NCBI GenBank assembly: GCA_046330395.1
Contig: JAXLSS010000001.1
Location: 283,304-347,303 of the forward strand
Source of the DNA: Ga0077560 sp046330395
Lineage (GTDB): Bacteria; Actinomycetota; Thermoleophilia; Miltoncostaeales; Miltoncostaeaceae
Length of the DNA: 64,000 nucleotides
Direction of reading: 5' to 3'
The notes under the pieces are model-generated. The model was not told the DNA's origin and made no database searches. It saw only the letters and a program-made list of their open reading frames with translations. A program made the translations under genes and the position numbers. Positions 52,144 through 61,485 of the stretch are shown here, in pieces. Numbering within the stretch: the stretch's first letter is position 1; the number at the start of each line of letters is the position of its first letter.

Positions 52144-54477
52144 GCGGTGGCCCTCTCGACGGCGAATGGGAGCCGCCGGCCGAAGTGCCGGATGCGGGCG
52201 CTGTTGCCCACCACGAACGCCGATGACCCCGCCATGGCCGCGGCGGCGATGAGGGGGTTCAGCAGGCCGGCCGCGGCGACGGGCAGCGCGGCGACGTTGT
52301 ATGCGAAGGCCCACGCCAGGTTGCCGCGGATGGTCCCGATGGTGCGTCGCGCGAGCGCGATCGCGAGGGCCACCGTGCGCACGTCGTCGCCGACCACCAC
52401 CACGTCGGCCGCGTTGATGGCCACGTCGGTTCCCGAGCCCATCGCGATTCCGAGGTGTGCCGATGCCAGGGCCGGCCCGTCGTTGACCCCGTCGCCCACC
52501 ATGGCGACGCACCTCCCCGCCTCTTGGAGCTCGCGGATCACCCGGACCTTGTCGGTGGGGAGCGCCTCGGCCACCACGCGGTCCACGCCGATCATGTCGC
52601 CCACCGTCCGGGCGGTCGCCCGGCTGTCCCCGCTGAGCAGGACGCACTCCAGGCCGAGGGCGTGGAACGCCTCGATCGCGGACGCCGCCGTCTGGCGGAC
52701 GGTGTCCGCCAGTGCCAGCGCGCCCACCACGCGCCCGTCCCTGCCGAGCATGACGGCCGTGCAGCCGGCGGCCTCCCACCGGGCGCAGCGGTCGGCCAGA
52801 AAGGGCGGCAGCACGGCCTCGGGATGCATCTGCGGTTTGCCCACCCAGGTGCGATGGCCCTCCACGGTCCCGGCGGCTCCGAGGCCAGGAACGGCGTGGA
52901 AGTCGTCCACGGCCGGCAGCGTTCCCAGCTCAGCACGCGCGGCCTCCACAACCGCCCGGGCCACCAGGTGCTCCGATGCCTGCTCGAGCGCCCCGGCCCA
53001 GCGCAGCAGGTCCGCGCGTGCGAGGCCCTCGGCGACCTCGACACCGACCAGGGCCATGCGGCCGGTCGTGACGGTGCCGGTCTTGTCGAGGACGATCGTG
53101 TCGACGTCCCGGGATGCCTCCAGGCCCTGGTAGCCCTTGAAGAAGATGCCCCTGCGCGCCCCCTCCCCGGACGCCACGAACAGGGCGGTCGGGGTGGCGA
53201 GGCCGAGGGAGCACGGGCACGCGATGACCAGGACCGAAAGGGCCGCGTTGATCGCCGCGCCGGGCCGCCCGCCCAGCAGGAGCCATGCGGCGAGGGTCGC
53301 CAGGGTGAGGGCGATCACGATGGGGACGAAGACCCCGGACACGCGGTCGGCCAGGCGCTGCACGTCGGCCTTCTGGTTCTGCGCCTCCTCGACCAACCGG
53401 ATCATCTGGGCCAGCTGGGTGTCGCGTCCCACGCGGGTGGCGCGCACCACCAGGCGCCCGCCGACTGCGACCGTGCCGCCCACCACGGTGCTGCCGGCGG
53501 TTGACCACGCCGACGGGCAGCCATTCGCCGGTCATGGCGCTGCGGTCCACCTCCGCCCAGCCCGAGATCACCTCGCCGTCGGTGGCGATGGCCTCGCCGG
53601 GTCTGACGACGAAGGTGTCGCCCGCCATCAGGTCGCCGATCGGGCGGCGCACCTCGGCCCCGGAGGCGTCCAGCATCGCCACGTCCTTGGCGCCGATGGC
53701 CGCCAGCGACCGCAGGGCGCTGCCGGTGCGGCGCCGCGCGAAGGCCTCGAAGTAGCGGCCGGCGAGCAGGAAGGTGGCGATGCCGACCGCGACATCCACG
53801 TAGCTCGCGCCGACTGCACGGTGGGTCAGGAGGTATGCGAGCGAGCGCGTGGTGGAGTCGGGGTGATCGAAGATGATCGAGTAGACCGAGCAGCCGGTGG
53901 ACGCCAGGATTGCCAGGGAGGCCAGCGTGTCCATGGTGAACGTGCGGTGCCGCGCACCGCGGAATGCGGCGGTGTGGAACGGCCAGGACCCCCAGGTGAT
54001 CACGGGCAGCGCCGCGATCAGCAGTACCCACTCCCATCCGGTGAACCGCTCCGCGGGGCTCATCCAGAGCTCAACGGACACGGTGCACAGCGGCATGAAC
54101 ACCACGAGGGCCACGATGAGCCGGTTCCGGAGGGAGCGGACCCTGGCATCGGCGGCTGCGGCGTCGTTGTCGTCCAGCGGGCGCTCCTCGGGGAGCACCC
54201 GCGCCGAGTAGCCGATCGCCTCGATCTCGCTCAGCAGGCGCTGCGCGGGGACCTCCGGTGCGAGGGTCACACGCGCGCGCTCGGTGGCGTAGTTCACCGT
54301 CGCGGTCACGCCCTCCATCCTGTTGAGGCGGCGCTCGATCCTGGCGGCGCACGCTCCGCACGTCATGCCGTCCAGCGCGAGCGACACCCCGTCGCCGTGC
54401 GCGCCCGTTTGCGTTCCTGCGACGGTCGTCGCGGGTTCACCGGTGCCGGGTGGTGTCTTGAGCGTTGGACGTCGCAT
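52140..54477 (-). CDS. copA: copper-translocating P1B-type ATPase (one frameshift)
   Basis: About 779 residues. N-terminal HMA domain with C40-x2-C43 (GMTCGACAARIE), eight TM helices, the metal-site CPC (VIACPCSLGLATP), phosphorylation DKTGT, TGE-like MTGEWLPV and hinge GDGVNDGPAL. The conserved HP dipeptide of the nucleotide domain reads SEHLVAR, with Leu for Pro. The frame breaks near 53490; removing one C (AACCGCC to AACGCC) restores VNAGSTVVGGTV. Start ATG 54477, seven bases after the FhuF stop. Being flanked by YcnI and CopCD, it may export excess Cu or load cuproenzymes. Confidence 0.9.
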
Positions 54478-54484
54478 CAGCCGC

Positions 54485-55288
54485 TCACGCCGCGGTGGGC
54501 GCGGACATGGGTGGGTCGACCCGGGGCCGGCCCGCCGTCTCGTGGAAGGCCGCGTCGTCCAGGCCGGAGAGCCAGGTCGCGGCGATGTGCTCCTGCCGGT
54601 CGCGGGGATGCCCCGGGCACGTTGGGCAGCCGCCGGCTCCGCCCCCCGGGATCAGCACGCAGCAGGTACCTGGTGCATCCATCTGCACGGGAGGGCCATC
54701 GTCCGGTCGGACCTCCAGCGTGCGCCACCGCACCCGCTCAAGGCCCGCGGCCGCCCGGAACTCGCCGAACCAGGCCGGGTGGGCACCGCGCGGGGCGCGG
54801 CTGAGCTGGCGGCAGTCCCGTTCCAGGGTCTGGGAGATCACCCGGTGCACCCCCCGGTGGGGGAGACCCGTGAGCTGACGCACGCAGGTGGCCACCGGCG
54901 TCAGCAGGCGTTCCACCTGGTGGCCCACGTGCGCCGCCGGGTTGAGCAGCTCGGGGGACGCGTACCCGCCCACCCACAGCGCCGTGGGCCGCTCCTCGTC
55001 ACCGAGCACCACCCCCAGGTCGTGCGCCGCGATGGTCAGCGCAACGCCGTCCACGGCAAGTGGTGCGATGAGGGCGCCCGTGATTGCCTGCATCGCGTGG
55101 TGGAGCATTGTCATGGCGGTGGCACGGTGCCGGGCGTCGCCCAGCCTCATGAGCCCCGCCGCGCGTGCGAACTCCGCGGGGCCGCCGAGGGCGCCCAGCG
55201 TCACCACGGGGCCGGGACGGCGGCCGGTCAGTACGGGCAGGTGCGACCGCCGCCAGCCGCGGGGATGTTCGGACAGGATGCGTGTCAT
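54485..55288 (-). CDS. FhuF-like (2Fe-2S) ferric-siderophore reductase
   Basis: 267 residues. The C-terminal cluster motif CC-x10-C-x2-C (CCVLIPGGGAGGCPTC, around residue 210) is that of FhuF, which releases iron from chelates by reduction in the cytosol. The N-terminal part (ATAMTMLHHAMQAITGALIAPLAVDG) matches the helical FhuF domain. Placed between the binding proteins of an iron-chelate ABC importer and CopA; ATG 55288 overlaps the binding-protein stop. A role in reducing an incoming Cu(II) chelate is conceivable given the context. Confidence 0.85.
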   Translation of the reverse strand: MTRILSEHPRGWRRSHLPVLTGRRPGPVVTLGALGGPAEFARAAGLMRLGDARHRATAMTMLHHAMQAITGALIAPLAVDGVALTIAAHDLGVVLGDEERPTALWVGGYASPELLNPAAHVGHQVERLLTPVATCVRQLTGLPHRGVHRVISQTLERDCRQLSRAPRGAHPAWFGEFRAAAGLERVRWRTLEVRPDDGPPVQMDAPGTCCVLIPGGGAGGCPTCPGHPRDRQEHIAATWLSGLDDAAFHETAGRPRVDPPMSAPTAA

Positions 55289-56301
55289 CGGCCACTCCGC
55301 TTCAGGGTGATGAGTCCGGTGACCAGCTTGGTGAGGCCGTCCACAAGGCGCGGGGACTCCACGGTCGCGTCGGCCTGCGGGATCACGATGAATGCGCGCC
55401 GGCGGACGCCCGTGACGTTGCGGGTTCGCGGGTCGGACTCCAGCTTGGACTCGATGGTCGCCACCGGGAGCCCGGCGTCGGGGACCACCCAGATCACATC
55501 CGGGTCGGCCGCCACGAACTGCTCCCAGCTCGGCACCTGGTCCTGGGGGACGTCGCGGAAGATGTTGCGGGATCCGGCGAGTTCCACCACTGCGTTGAAG
55601 GACCCGCCGTAGCTAGGTGGATGGGTCATGGTGCCGTCGGCCACGGCGATGCGCCGAGGCCGCAGCCCGGCGGCACGTGCTCGCTGCCGCTGTGCCGCGA
55701 CCTGCCGGCGCAGGGATGCGATTTCGGCGTCGGCGCGCGAGGCGACGTCGAAGACCGTTCCCAGGTTGCGAAGGTCCTCGTAGAGCGGCGTCAGATTGCG
55801 CACTCCGCCGGTGCCGCAGTCACCCACGGCGAGATAGGTGTTGACGCCCCGTGCAGACCACGCGGACCGCGTGGGCAGGGGGTTCTGGAACGCGTACGTG
55901 TAGATGGACGCCACCAGGTCCGGCTGCCGGGCGACGATGGCCTCGCGCGACGGATAGTTGAAGTCGCGGTTGATGACGGTGAGCCCGTCCATCTGCGCCT
56001 TCACCGGTGCCCATTCCCGGTCGGGTGTGTAGAACTGGGTGAAGCCTGCGATGCGGTCCTTCAACCCCAGCACCAAGAGCATCTCGGTGAGGTTGGGGTC
56101 GATGGTGACCACTCGCCGCGGGGCCGACGCGAAGGTGGTGCGACGCCCGCCGCAGTCGGTGACGGTGACCGGGTAGTGGGTCGGCCCGCCGCTCGCTGCG
56201 GGGGTCGTGTTGGAGGAGCCAGACCCGCTGCCGCAACCGGCCATGACGGTCGCGGCCCCCACCAGGAGTGCGCTTAGGGTGCGCCGGATCCGTCGGCTCA
56301 T
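55285..56301 (-). CDS. iron-chelate ABC transporter substrate-binding lipoprotein (copy 1)
   Basis: 338 residues, FecB/BtuF (class III) fold. Lipobox MAGC with Cys23; helical-backbone binding protein with YPVTVTDCGGRRTTFASAPRRVVTIDPNLTEMLLVLGLKDRI, the usual first domain, and the second with AADPDVIWVVPDAG. Two further conserved cysteines (TDCGG, GDCGTGG) could form a disulfide. Ligand unknown (siderophore, heme or other metallophore). Paralogue of the next upstream gene, with ATGA overlaps on both sides. Confidence 0.88.
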   Translation of the reverse strand: MSRRIRRTLSALLVGAATVMAGCGSGSGSSNTTPAASGGPTHYPVTVTDCGGRRTTFASAPRRVVTIDPNLTEMLLVLGLKDRIAGFTQFYTPDREWAPVKAQMDGLTVINRDFNYPSREAIVARQPDLVASIYTYAFQNPLPTRSAWSARGVNTYLAVGDCGTGGVRNLTPLYEDLRNLGTVFDVASRADAEIASLRRQVAAQRQRARAAGLRPRRIAVADGTMTHPPSYGGSFNAVVELAGSRNIFRDVPQDQVPSWEQFVAADPDVIWVVPDAGLPVATIESKLESDPRTRNVTGVRRRAFIVIPQADATVESPRLVDGLTKLVTGLITLKRSGR

Positions 56302-57320
56302 CCTCCGGCCCTCACCTTCCGCACCTCGGCGGCGATGACGGCGACCGCCTGCGGGTTCTTCAGGTTGGCGACGGCGCCGGTGGAGAACGGCACCACGGCG
56401 AACCGGTGCTTCCTGACGGCGGTGAGCTGGCTCAACACCGGATCGGTCTCCAGCTTCTTCTCGATGCGGCCGCCGGCTCCCGGCCCGTCGCTGATCCCCC
56501 CGAACCCCGCATCGGGCATCACCCAGATGATGTCGGGATCCCTCTTCAGCACGGCCTCGGTGGAGACGGTGTTGTAATCCCTGGTGTCCTCGAAGACGTT
56601 CCGGCCTCCGGCCAGCCAGATGACGGCGTTGGGCACCAGGTTGCCGCCGTACGACGCGGGGTCTTTCGTGCCCTCGTACACCCACACGGTGGGCCGCCTG
56701 CCGGCGGCCCGGGGCGCGGCGGCCGCCAGCTGCCGGTTGAAGCGCGCGACGACGGCATTCGTGAGGTCGGGGCGGCCGAAGATCCGGCCCAGGGTGTTGA
56801 CGTCACGCGTCACGACGTTGAGGTCGTGCACGATCCCCGTCGGTCCGCAGCCGGACAGCGAGTAGTACGACCGGATACCGAGCTTGTTGAGCTGCGACTG
56901 CGGGAAAGCCCCCTTCGGACCGAGGGCGCTGCCGTACGGCGACACCACCAGGTCGGGGCGCTGGGCCAGCACCTCATCCTTCGAGGGATAGGAGTTGAAC
57001 TTCCCGATGTGCGCCACGCCCGGCGGGACATCGGCCGGCTTCGCCACCGCGCCGATGGCGATCAACCGGTCACCGAAACCGGTGGTCCGGACCAGGTCGG
57101 ACGCGTCGATCTCCATCGCCACCACGCGCTTGGCCGGTGCGGTGATGGTCTGCGCCGTGCCCCCGCAGTCGGTGTAGGTGAAGGGGAACCCCGACGATCC
57201 GGCCGTCGACCCGGTCGACGTCGGGCTGGTCGCGCTCCCCCCACCGCAGCCGATGAGGCCGGCGGAACATGCGAGGGCGGCGAGGCCGGCGGTCAGGGGC
57301 GTGCGGGTGCGGAGGTCCAT
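56298..57320 (-). CDS. iron-chelate ABC transporter substrate-binding lipoprotein (copy 2)
   Basis: 340 residues, same family as the gene downstream: lipobox LIGC with Cys25, FTYTDCGGTAQTITAPAKRVVAMEIDASDLVRTTGFGDRL, SGCGPTG and KRDPDIIWVMPDAGFGG. Two different binding proteins for one permease suggest two ligands. Start ATG 57320 lies 28 bases inside the ATPase gene. Confidence 0.88.
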   Translation of the reverse strand: MDLRTRTPLTAGLAALACSAGLIGCGGGSATSPTSTGSTAGSSGFPFTYTDCGGTAQTITAPAKRVVAMEIDASDLVRTTGFGDRLIAIGAVAKPADVPPGVAHIGKFNSYPSKDEVLAQRPDLVVSPYGSALGPKGAFPQSQLNKLGIRSYYSLSGCGPTGIVHDLNVVTRDVNTLGRIFGRPDLTNAVVARFNRQLAAAAPRAAGRRPTVWVYEGTKDPASYGGNLVPNAVIWLAGGRNVFEDTRDYNTVSTEAVLKRDPDIIWVMPDAGFGGISDGPGAGGRIEKKLETDPVLSQLTAVRKHRFAVVPFSTGAVANLKNPQAVAVIAAEVRKVRAGG

Positions 57321-58099
57321 GTGTGCTCCTGGTTCAACGGGGCAAGGTGGATGTGCAGCCGCCCGGTCACCGCGTGCCGGTCCAGGTGGGCGGCGACCCC
57401 GAACACCTCTGCCACCAGGTGGGGGGTCAGCACGTCCTCGGGCGCGCCGTCCGCGACGATGCCGCCCCGGTGCAGGACGACCAGCCGGTCGCAGTAGGTG
57501 GCGGCGAGGCCGAGGTCGTGCATGGCGGCGAGGGTGGAGAGCCGCAGGCCGCGCACCAGCTCCAGCAGGTCCAGCTGGGCGCGCACGTCGAGGTGGTTGG
57601 TGGGCTCGTCCAGCACGAGCAAGCGGGATCGCTGCGCGAGCGCGCGTGCCACCAGCACGCGCTGCTTCTCACCGCCGGACAGCGTGGCGAAGACGCGTCC
57701 GGCGAGCTCGGCCGCACCGACCCGTTCGAGGGCGTCGGCCACGATCGCGTGGTCGTCGGGGCCGTCCCGGTCCAGCAGTCCCTTGTGGGGTGCCCGGCCC
57801 ATCATCACGATCTCCGCCACCGAGTAGTCGAACTCCGATGAGCGCTCCTGGGCCACCACCGCGGTGATGCGTGCGGATTCGCGGGCGCCCAGGCTCCAAA
57901 CGTCCCGCTCGTCGATGAGGCATGCGCCCGATTGGGGGCGCAGGGCGCGGAACACCGTGCGCAGCAGGGTGGACTTCCCGGAGCCGTTGGGTCCGATCAA
58001 GCCCACGATCTCGCCGGGTGCCACCGTGAAGGTGCAGTCACCCAGGATGGGGCAACCGTCGATGGCCACCGACACCGACCGGGCGTCCACCCGGGTCAT
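57293..58099 (-). CDS. iron-chelate ABC transporter ATP-binding protein
   Basis: 268 residues, FecE/BtuD type: Walker A LIGPNGSGKSTLL, Q-loop VVAQERSSEFDYS, signature TLSGGEKQRVLVARAL, Walker B LLVLDEPTNHLD, H-loop AAMHDLGLAATY. ATG 58099 overlaps the permease stop. Confidence 0.92.
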   Translation of the reverse strand: MTRVDARSVSVAIDGCPILGDCTFTVAPGEIVGLIGPNGSGKSTLLRTVFRALRPQSGACLIDERDVWSLGARESARITAVVAQERSSEFDYSVAEIVMMGRAPHKGLLDRDGPDDHAIVADALERVGAAELAGRVFATLSGGEKQRVLVARALAQRSRLLVLDEPTNHLDVRAQLDLLELVRGLRLSTLAAMHDLGLAATYCDRLVVLHRGGIVADGAPEDVLTPHLVAEVFGVAAHLDRHAVTGRLHIHLAPLNQEHTWTSAPARP

Positions 58100-59169
58100 G
58101 CCGCACCGTCCACGCGGCGGGCGCGCCGCATGAGCCAGAGGAACATGGGCGCTCCGGCCGCGGCGGTGAAGATGCCCAGCGGTAGCTCCGAGGGGGCGGC
58201 GACCACCCGCGCCAGCACGTCCACCAGCACCAGGAACACCCCGCCCAGCAATGCCGACAGCGGGAGGAGCCTGCGGTGGTCGGGCCCCACCGCGAGGCGC
58301 ACCAGGTGCGGCACCACAAGCCCCACGAAGCCGACACCGCCGGCAACGGCGATCACCGCGCCCACCAGGACGGACGAGACGAGCATCAACTGGATCCGGA
58401 ATCGCCGGACGTCCACGCCCAGCGCCACCGCGGACTCCTCGCCCAGCGACAGGGCGTTGAGCCGACGCCCCTGCAGCATCAGCCACCCCGTGCACACGAG
58501 CACCGCCAGGGCGGGGATCCGCAGGTCCTCCCAGGTTGCGCTCGCGAGGCTGCCCAGCAGCCAGAAGACGATGCCCTGCAGTTCCTGCGGCGACACCTTG
58601 AACTGGATGAAGCTGGTGACCGCCGAGCAGAGGTAGCCCAGGGCCACCCCGGCCAGCAGCAGGCGTGCCGGGGTGTACCCGCCGGCGCCGCGCGCCACCA
58701 GGAACACGGCGAGCATCGACAGCATGGCCCCGGCGAAGGCGGCGGATGTGACCCCCAGGCCCGCGACGGCCCCCGAGCCGAAGGCCAGCACGCTGACCGC
58801 TCCCAGCGAGGCGCCCTCGGCCACCCCCAGGATGTAGGGGTCGGCCAGCGGGTTCCGCACGAGCGCCTGCAGTGACACGCCGGCCACGGCCAGGGCCGCG
58901 CCCACGATGAACCCCAGCAGCGACCGTGGCGCACGCAGCTCCCACACGTTCTCGCGGTCCACGAGGGGGGCGTGAGTGTGGACGAACGGGAGGTGTCCGG
59001 CCATCACGGTCCACACCGTCGGCAGCGGGATGTGCACCGCGCCCACCGAGATGGACAGCAGGATGGCGAATACCGCCGTGCCCAGCAGCAGGACGGTGGC
59101 GAGGGTGAGCCACCGTCCGCTCAGCAGATGTGGGGACGCGGTGGCACCCGACGCGCCCGGGGCGGTCAT
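58096..59169 (-). CDS. iron-chelate ABC transporter permease (FecCD family)
   Basis: 357 residues, about ten TM helices. FecCD signatures: ENVWELRAPRSLLGFIVGAALAVAGVSLQALVRNPLADPYILGV, ALGYLCSAVTSFIQF, and GGVGFVGLVVPHLVRLAVGPDHR. First gene of the eight-gene iron/copper unit. Start ATG 59169 behind GGGA; the frame is open another 150 bases but without similarity. About 250 bases separate it from the ECF sigma gene upstream on the same strand. Confidence 0.92.
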   Translation of the reverse strand: MTAPGASGATASPHLLSGRWLTLATVLLLGTAVFAILLSISVGAVHIPLPTVWTVMAGHLPFVHTHAPLVDRENVWELRAPRSLLGFIVGAALAVAGVSLQALVRNPLADPYILGVAEGASLGAVSVLAFGSGAVAGLGVTSAAFAGAMLSMLAVFLVARGAGGYTPARLLLAGVALGYLCSAVTSFIQFKVSPQELQGIVFWLLGSLASATWEDLRIPALAVLVCTGWLMLQGRRLNALSLGEESAVALGVDVRRFRIQLMLVSSVLVGAVIAVAGGVGFVGLVVPHLVRLAVGPDHRRLLPLSALLGGVFLVLVDVLARVVAAPSELPLGIFTAAAGAPMFLWLMRRARRVDGAA

Positions 59170-59337
59170 GCGATCCCACGCTCGTGTGTCGCCCCCGAGG
59201 CCGGCGGCACCGAGCAGGGCCGGGTTGGGGTCGCGGACGTGACGTGGGGTATCTGCCGATCGGATGGCGGTTTGCCTCTCAGGTGAGCCGGATGCGTCCG
59301 GCGGACCGAACCGAGCCACGGGACGACAAAGCGCTGG

Positions 59338-59381
59338 GTGGTCCCCCCGACCCTCAACCCGGCTTCTCCCGAGGGGACCAC
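59338..59381 (-). promoter_or_regulatory. stem-loop in the leader between ECF sigma gene and ABC operon
   Basis: Nine-base perfect arms GTGGTCCCC (59338-59346) and GGGGACCAC (59373-59381) with a 26-base loop, 38 bases past the sigma stop and about 170 before the permease start. It could be the sigma gene's terminator or a regulatory leader. I found no match to the B12-box or other riboswitch cores. Confidence 0.4.
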
Positions 59382-59418
59382 ACCGTTCGGGTCGCGATTC
59401 GCGGCCGGAAAGTTCCCG

Positions 59419-59991
59419 CTACGCCGATCCGATGTGCGCGGGCACCTCCGAGGCGACGACCTCACGCAGCTGGCACCGCGCCCTGGCGACACGGGACCGC
59501 ACCGTCCCCACGGGGCACTCGTGCCACCGGGCGACGTCCTGGTATTCCAGACCGGCCAGCTGGGTGAGGAAGAACGCGTCGCGGCGCTCCGGGTCGAGCG
59601 ATCCCAGCAGGTCGGTCAGAACGACCGTGCCGGTCATGGCGCGCGGGGGTTCGCGGTCGTGCAGCGTCTCCAGCGTGTTCTGGATGCGCCGGTCGCGCTG
59701 ACGGGCGCGCACATGGTCGGCGCACACGTTGCGGGCGATGGCCAGCAGCCAGCCGCGGGCCGCTCCGGTGCCGCGGTAGGTGCCCGCCGACTCCAGGGCG
59801 CGCAGATAGGTCTCCTGCACCAGGTCATCGGCGTGGGATGGGGAGCCGAGGCGTCGGCAGAGACGCCGCAGCTCGGCATGGGTTCCGGGCGGGAGGCCGC
59901 CCAGGTCGATGGGGACCGTGGGGCTGGCATCCGTGACCGTGCACGAACGGGTCTCGACCCGCTCCCGCCGGTCCACCGGGCAAGTGCTCAT
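59419..59991 (-). CDS. ECF-type RNA polymerase sigma factor
   Basis: 190 residues, a minimal two-domain ECF factor: region 2 LRRLCRRLGSPSHADDLVQETYLRALES with ARGWLLAIARNVCADHVRARQRD, region 4 LGSLDPERRDAFFLTQLAGLEYQDVARWHECPVGTVRSRVARAR. No anti-sigma gene is recognisable; the membrane protein upstream could serve that role but lacks a typical anti-sigma domain. It reads toward the iron/copper operon and is the obvious candidate for its regulator. ATG 59991. Confidence 0.88.
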   Translation of the reverse strand: MSTCPVDRRERVETRSCTVTDASPTVPIDLGGLPPGTHAELRRLCRRLGSPSHADDLVQETYLRALESAGTYRGTGAARGWLLAIARNVCADHVRARQRDRRIQNTLETLHDREPPRAMTGTVVLTDLLGSLDPERRDAFFLTQLAGLEYQDVARWHECPVGTVRSRVARARCQLREVVASEVPAHIGSA

Positions 59992-60105
59992 GGGACATTC
60001 CCTTTGGGATCACGCCACCGACGGCGTTCCCCACGGGCGTTCAGCCCATGCGGATGCCGCGGCGACTCACGAACGATGACGGGACGGCAGGCATCCCGGC
60101 AGCGT

Positions 60106-60702
60106 TCAACGTCCCGCCGGCACGCCTCCCAACAGCACCGCCCGCAGGGGTGGTCCGCGTGGGGCCGGGTCCGAGCGGAACCAGCCCGCGCAGGCGCTCA
60201 GCCGGTCGACCGAGACCGTGAAACGAGGCTCGTGGCATGGGGCCAGCTCGTCGCCGGCGATGGCGCGGCCCAGCCGCTGCAGGATTCCGAGCGCGGCATC
60301 CAGCAGCTGATCTGCGAACCACACCAGGGGAGCCAGGATGAAGGCGACGGCCCCGTGAACGATGAGCGCGGTGACGCTCGCCAACGCCACCTCGTGACCC
60401 GCGTGGATCCCGAAGAGCCATGGCGCCTCGGTGAGCGCCACGTGCATGGCGGCCTCCAGGAGCACCAACAGACACAGCGTCCCAACGGGCGTCCGCGCGC
60501 GGAACGTCCCACGACGCGTCCCCAGCAGGGCGGCGAGGCTCAACATGGCACCCCAGCTGAACGGGGCGGCGCGCATCAACTGCAGTCCGCAGCCGGTCAG
60601 CGCGTGCGCACCCAGTGTGGCGATCAGCGCCGCCGCCATCACGATCACCCGGCGTAGGGCGTGAGCCTGGACGTTGTGCACGGGCGGCAGTGTAACCGGC
60701 AT
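60106..60702 (-). CDS. multi-pass membrane protein of unknown function
   Basis: About 198 residues with five predicted TM helices (VIVMAAALIATLGAHALTGC; SWGAMLSLAALLG; VGTLCLLVLLEAAMHVALT; VALASVTALIVHGAVAFILAPLVW) and a soluble tail containing ELAPCHEPRFTVS. Several His residues sit in or near the helices (AMHVAL, GIHAGHEV). I do not recognise the family. It lies 114 bases upstream of the ECF sigma gene on the same strand and may be linked to metal sensing. Start ATG 60702; GTG 60681 is possible. Confidence 0.6.
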   Translation of the reverse strand: MPVTLPPVHNVQAHALRRVIVMAAALIATLGAHALTGCGLQLMRAAPFSWGAMLSLAALLGTRRGTFRARTPVGTLCLLVLLEAAMHVALTEAPWLFGIHAGHEVALASVTALIVHGAVAFILAPLVWFADQLLDAALGILQRLGRAIAGDELAPCHEPRFTVSVDRLSACAGWFRSDPAPRGPPLRAVLLGGVPAGR

Positions 60703-60814
60703 CCCCGGCACACGGGTCGCGGGGTTACGGCGGGCCCCGCCTCCCTCACCGCGTGTGCACGGGTGACCGGTCGGCGATGAGCGCGGCCCCCGCCGGCCCG
60801 CACTGAACGCGTGT

Positions 60815-61322
60815 CTACGGCATCCTTCCCGGGCGGTAGAGGGAGACCTCGCCCGCTCGGAAGCCCCGCCGCTCGTAGAGGCGACGTGCCCCGTCGTTCC
60901 CGACCATGACGGAGATGATCTGTGCGTGAACCCCACGCCTGGAAAGCTCCGCATCGACGTGGTCCAGAAGGCGCGAACCGATCCCGCGACCCCGCACCGC
61001 CTCGCTGACGCCGAGCGTCACGACCTCCGCGTAGCGTCCGCCGAACCCGTACGTGTCGTCCGGATCACGAATCTCGACCGTCGCGTAGCCGCGGGGCACC
61101 GCGCCATCATGGGCCACGAGGATGAACCCCTCGCCGGCCTCGAGCAGAGTGCGGTACTGGCGGACGCGCCGTGCCCAGGAAAGAGCGTCATCCGGCTCGA
61201 TCGGCATCTGCGCAACGGCTTTGTGGTGATGGTGCAGCTCAAGCCAGAGGGGCTCGAGAGTGCCGAGGGACTCGACACCGATGAACGTGATGCGGACAGC
61301 CTTGGGGTCGAGCCGGAGTCAT
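60815..61322 (-). CDS. GNAT-family N-acetyltransferase (probable 5' frameshift)
   Basis: Acetyl-CoA-binding motif A VVTLGVSEAVRGRGIGSRLLDHVDAELSRRG (Q/RxxGxG/A) and motif B NDGARRLYERRGFRAGEVSLYR identify a GNAT enzyme. The frame up to 61207 (MPIEPDD) misses the N-terminal strand. Upstream in the same frame is VRITFIGVESLGTLEPLWLELHHHHK, the expected first strand and helix, but no start codon precedes it in frame. ATG 61322 (MTPARP) joins it if one C is added to the CCCC run. The first helix carries four consecutive His. Substrate unknown. Confidence 0.78.
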
Positions 61323-61439
61323 TTCCGTCCACGTTTGGGAGGACCGTGCGGGCACCCTGGGGCTCGCGGGCCCGTCGGGTAGTTGCGCCGCATCATCCAG
61401 GGTTGCGTAGGCCGTCACGGAGCGCGTGGTTCGAGCGCA

Positions 61440-61467
61440 CCCGGCCGGAGCGCCCACTCCGGCCGGG
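61440..61467. terminator. strong hairpin terminator
   Basis: Perfect 11-base arms CCCGGCCGGAG (61440-61450) and CTCCGGCCGGG (61457-61467), six-base loop, 19 bases past the stop of the binding-protein gene on the minus strand. Confidence 0.75.
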
Positions 61468-61485
61468 ACACGACTGAGCAGCGTG

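Noticed and set aside
59170..59418. cobalamin or other metal riboswitch before the ABC operon
   Set aside because: A stem-loop is present, but I could not find a B12 box or any other conserved riboswitch core on the minus strand.
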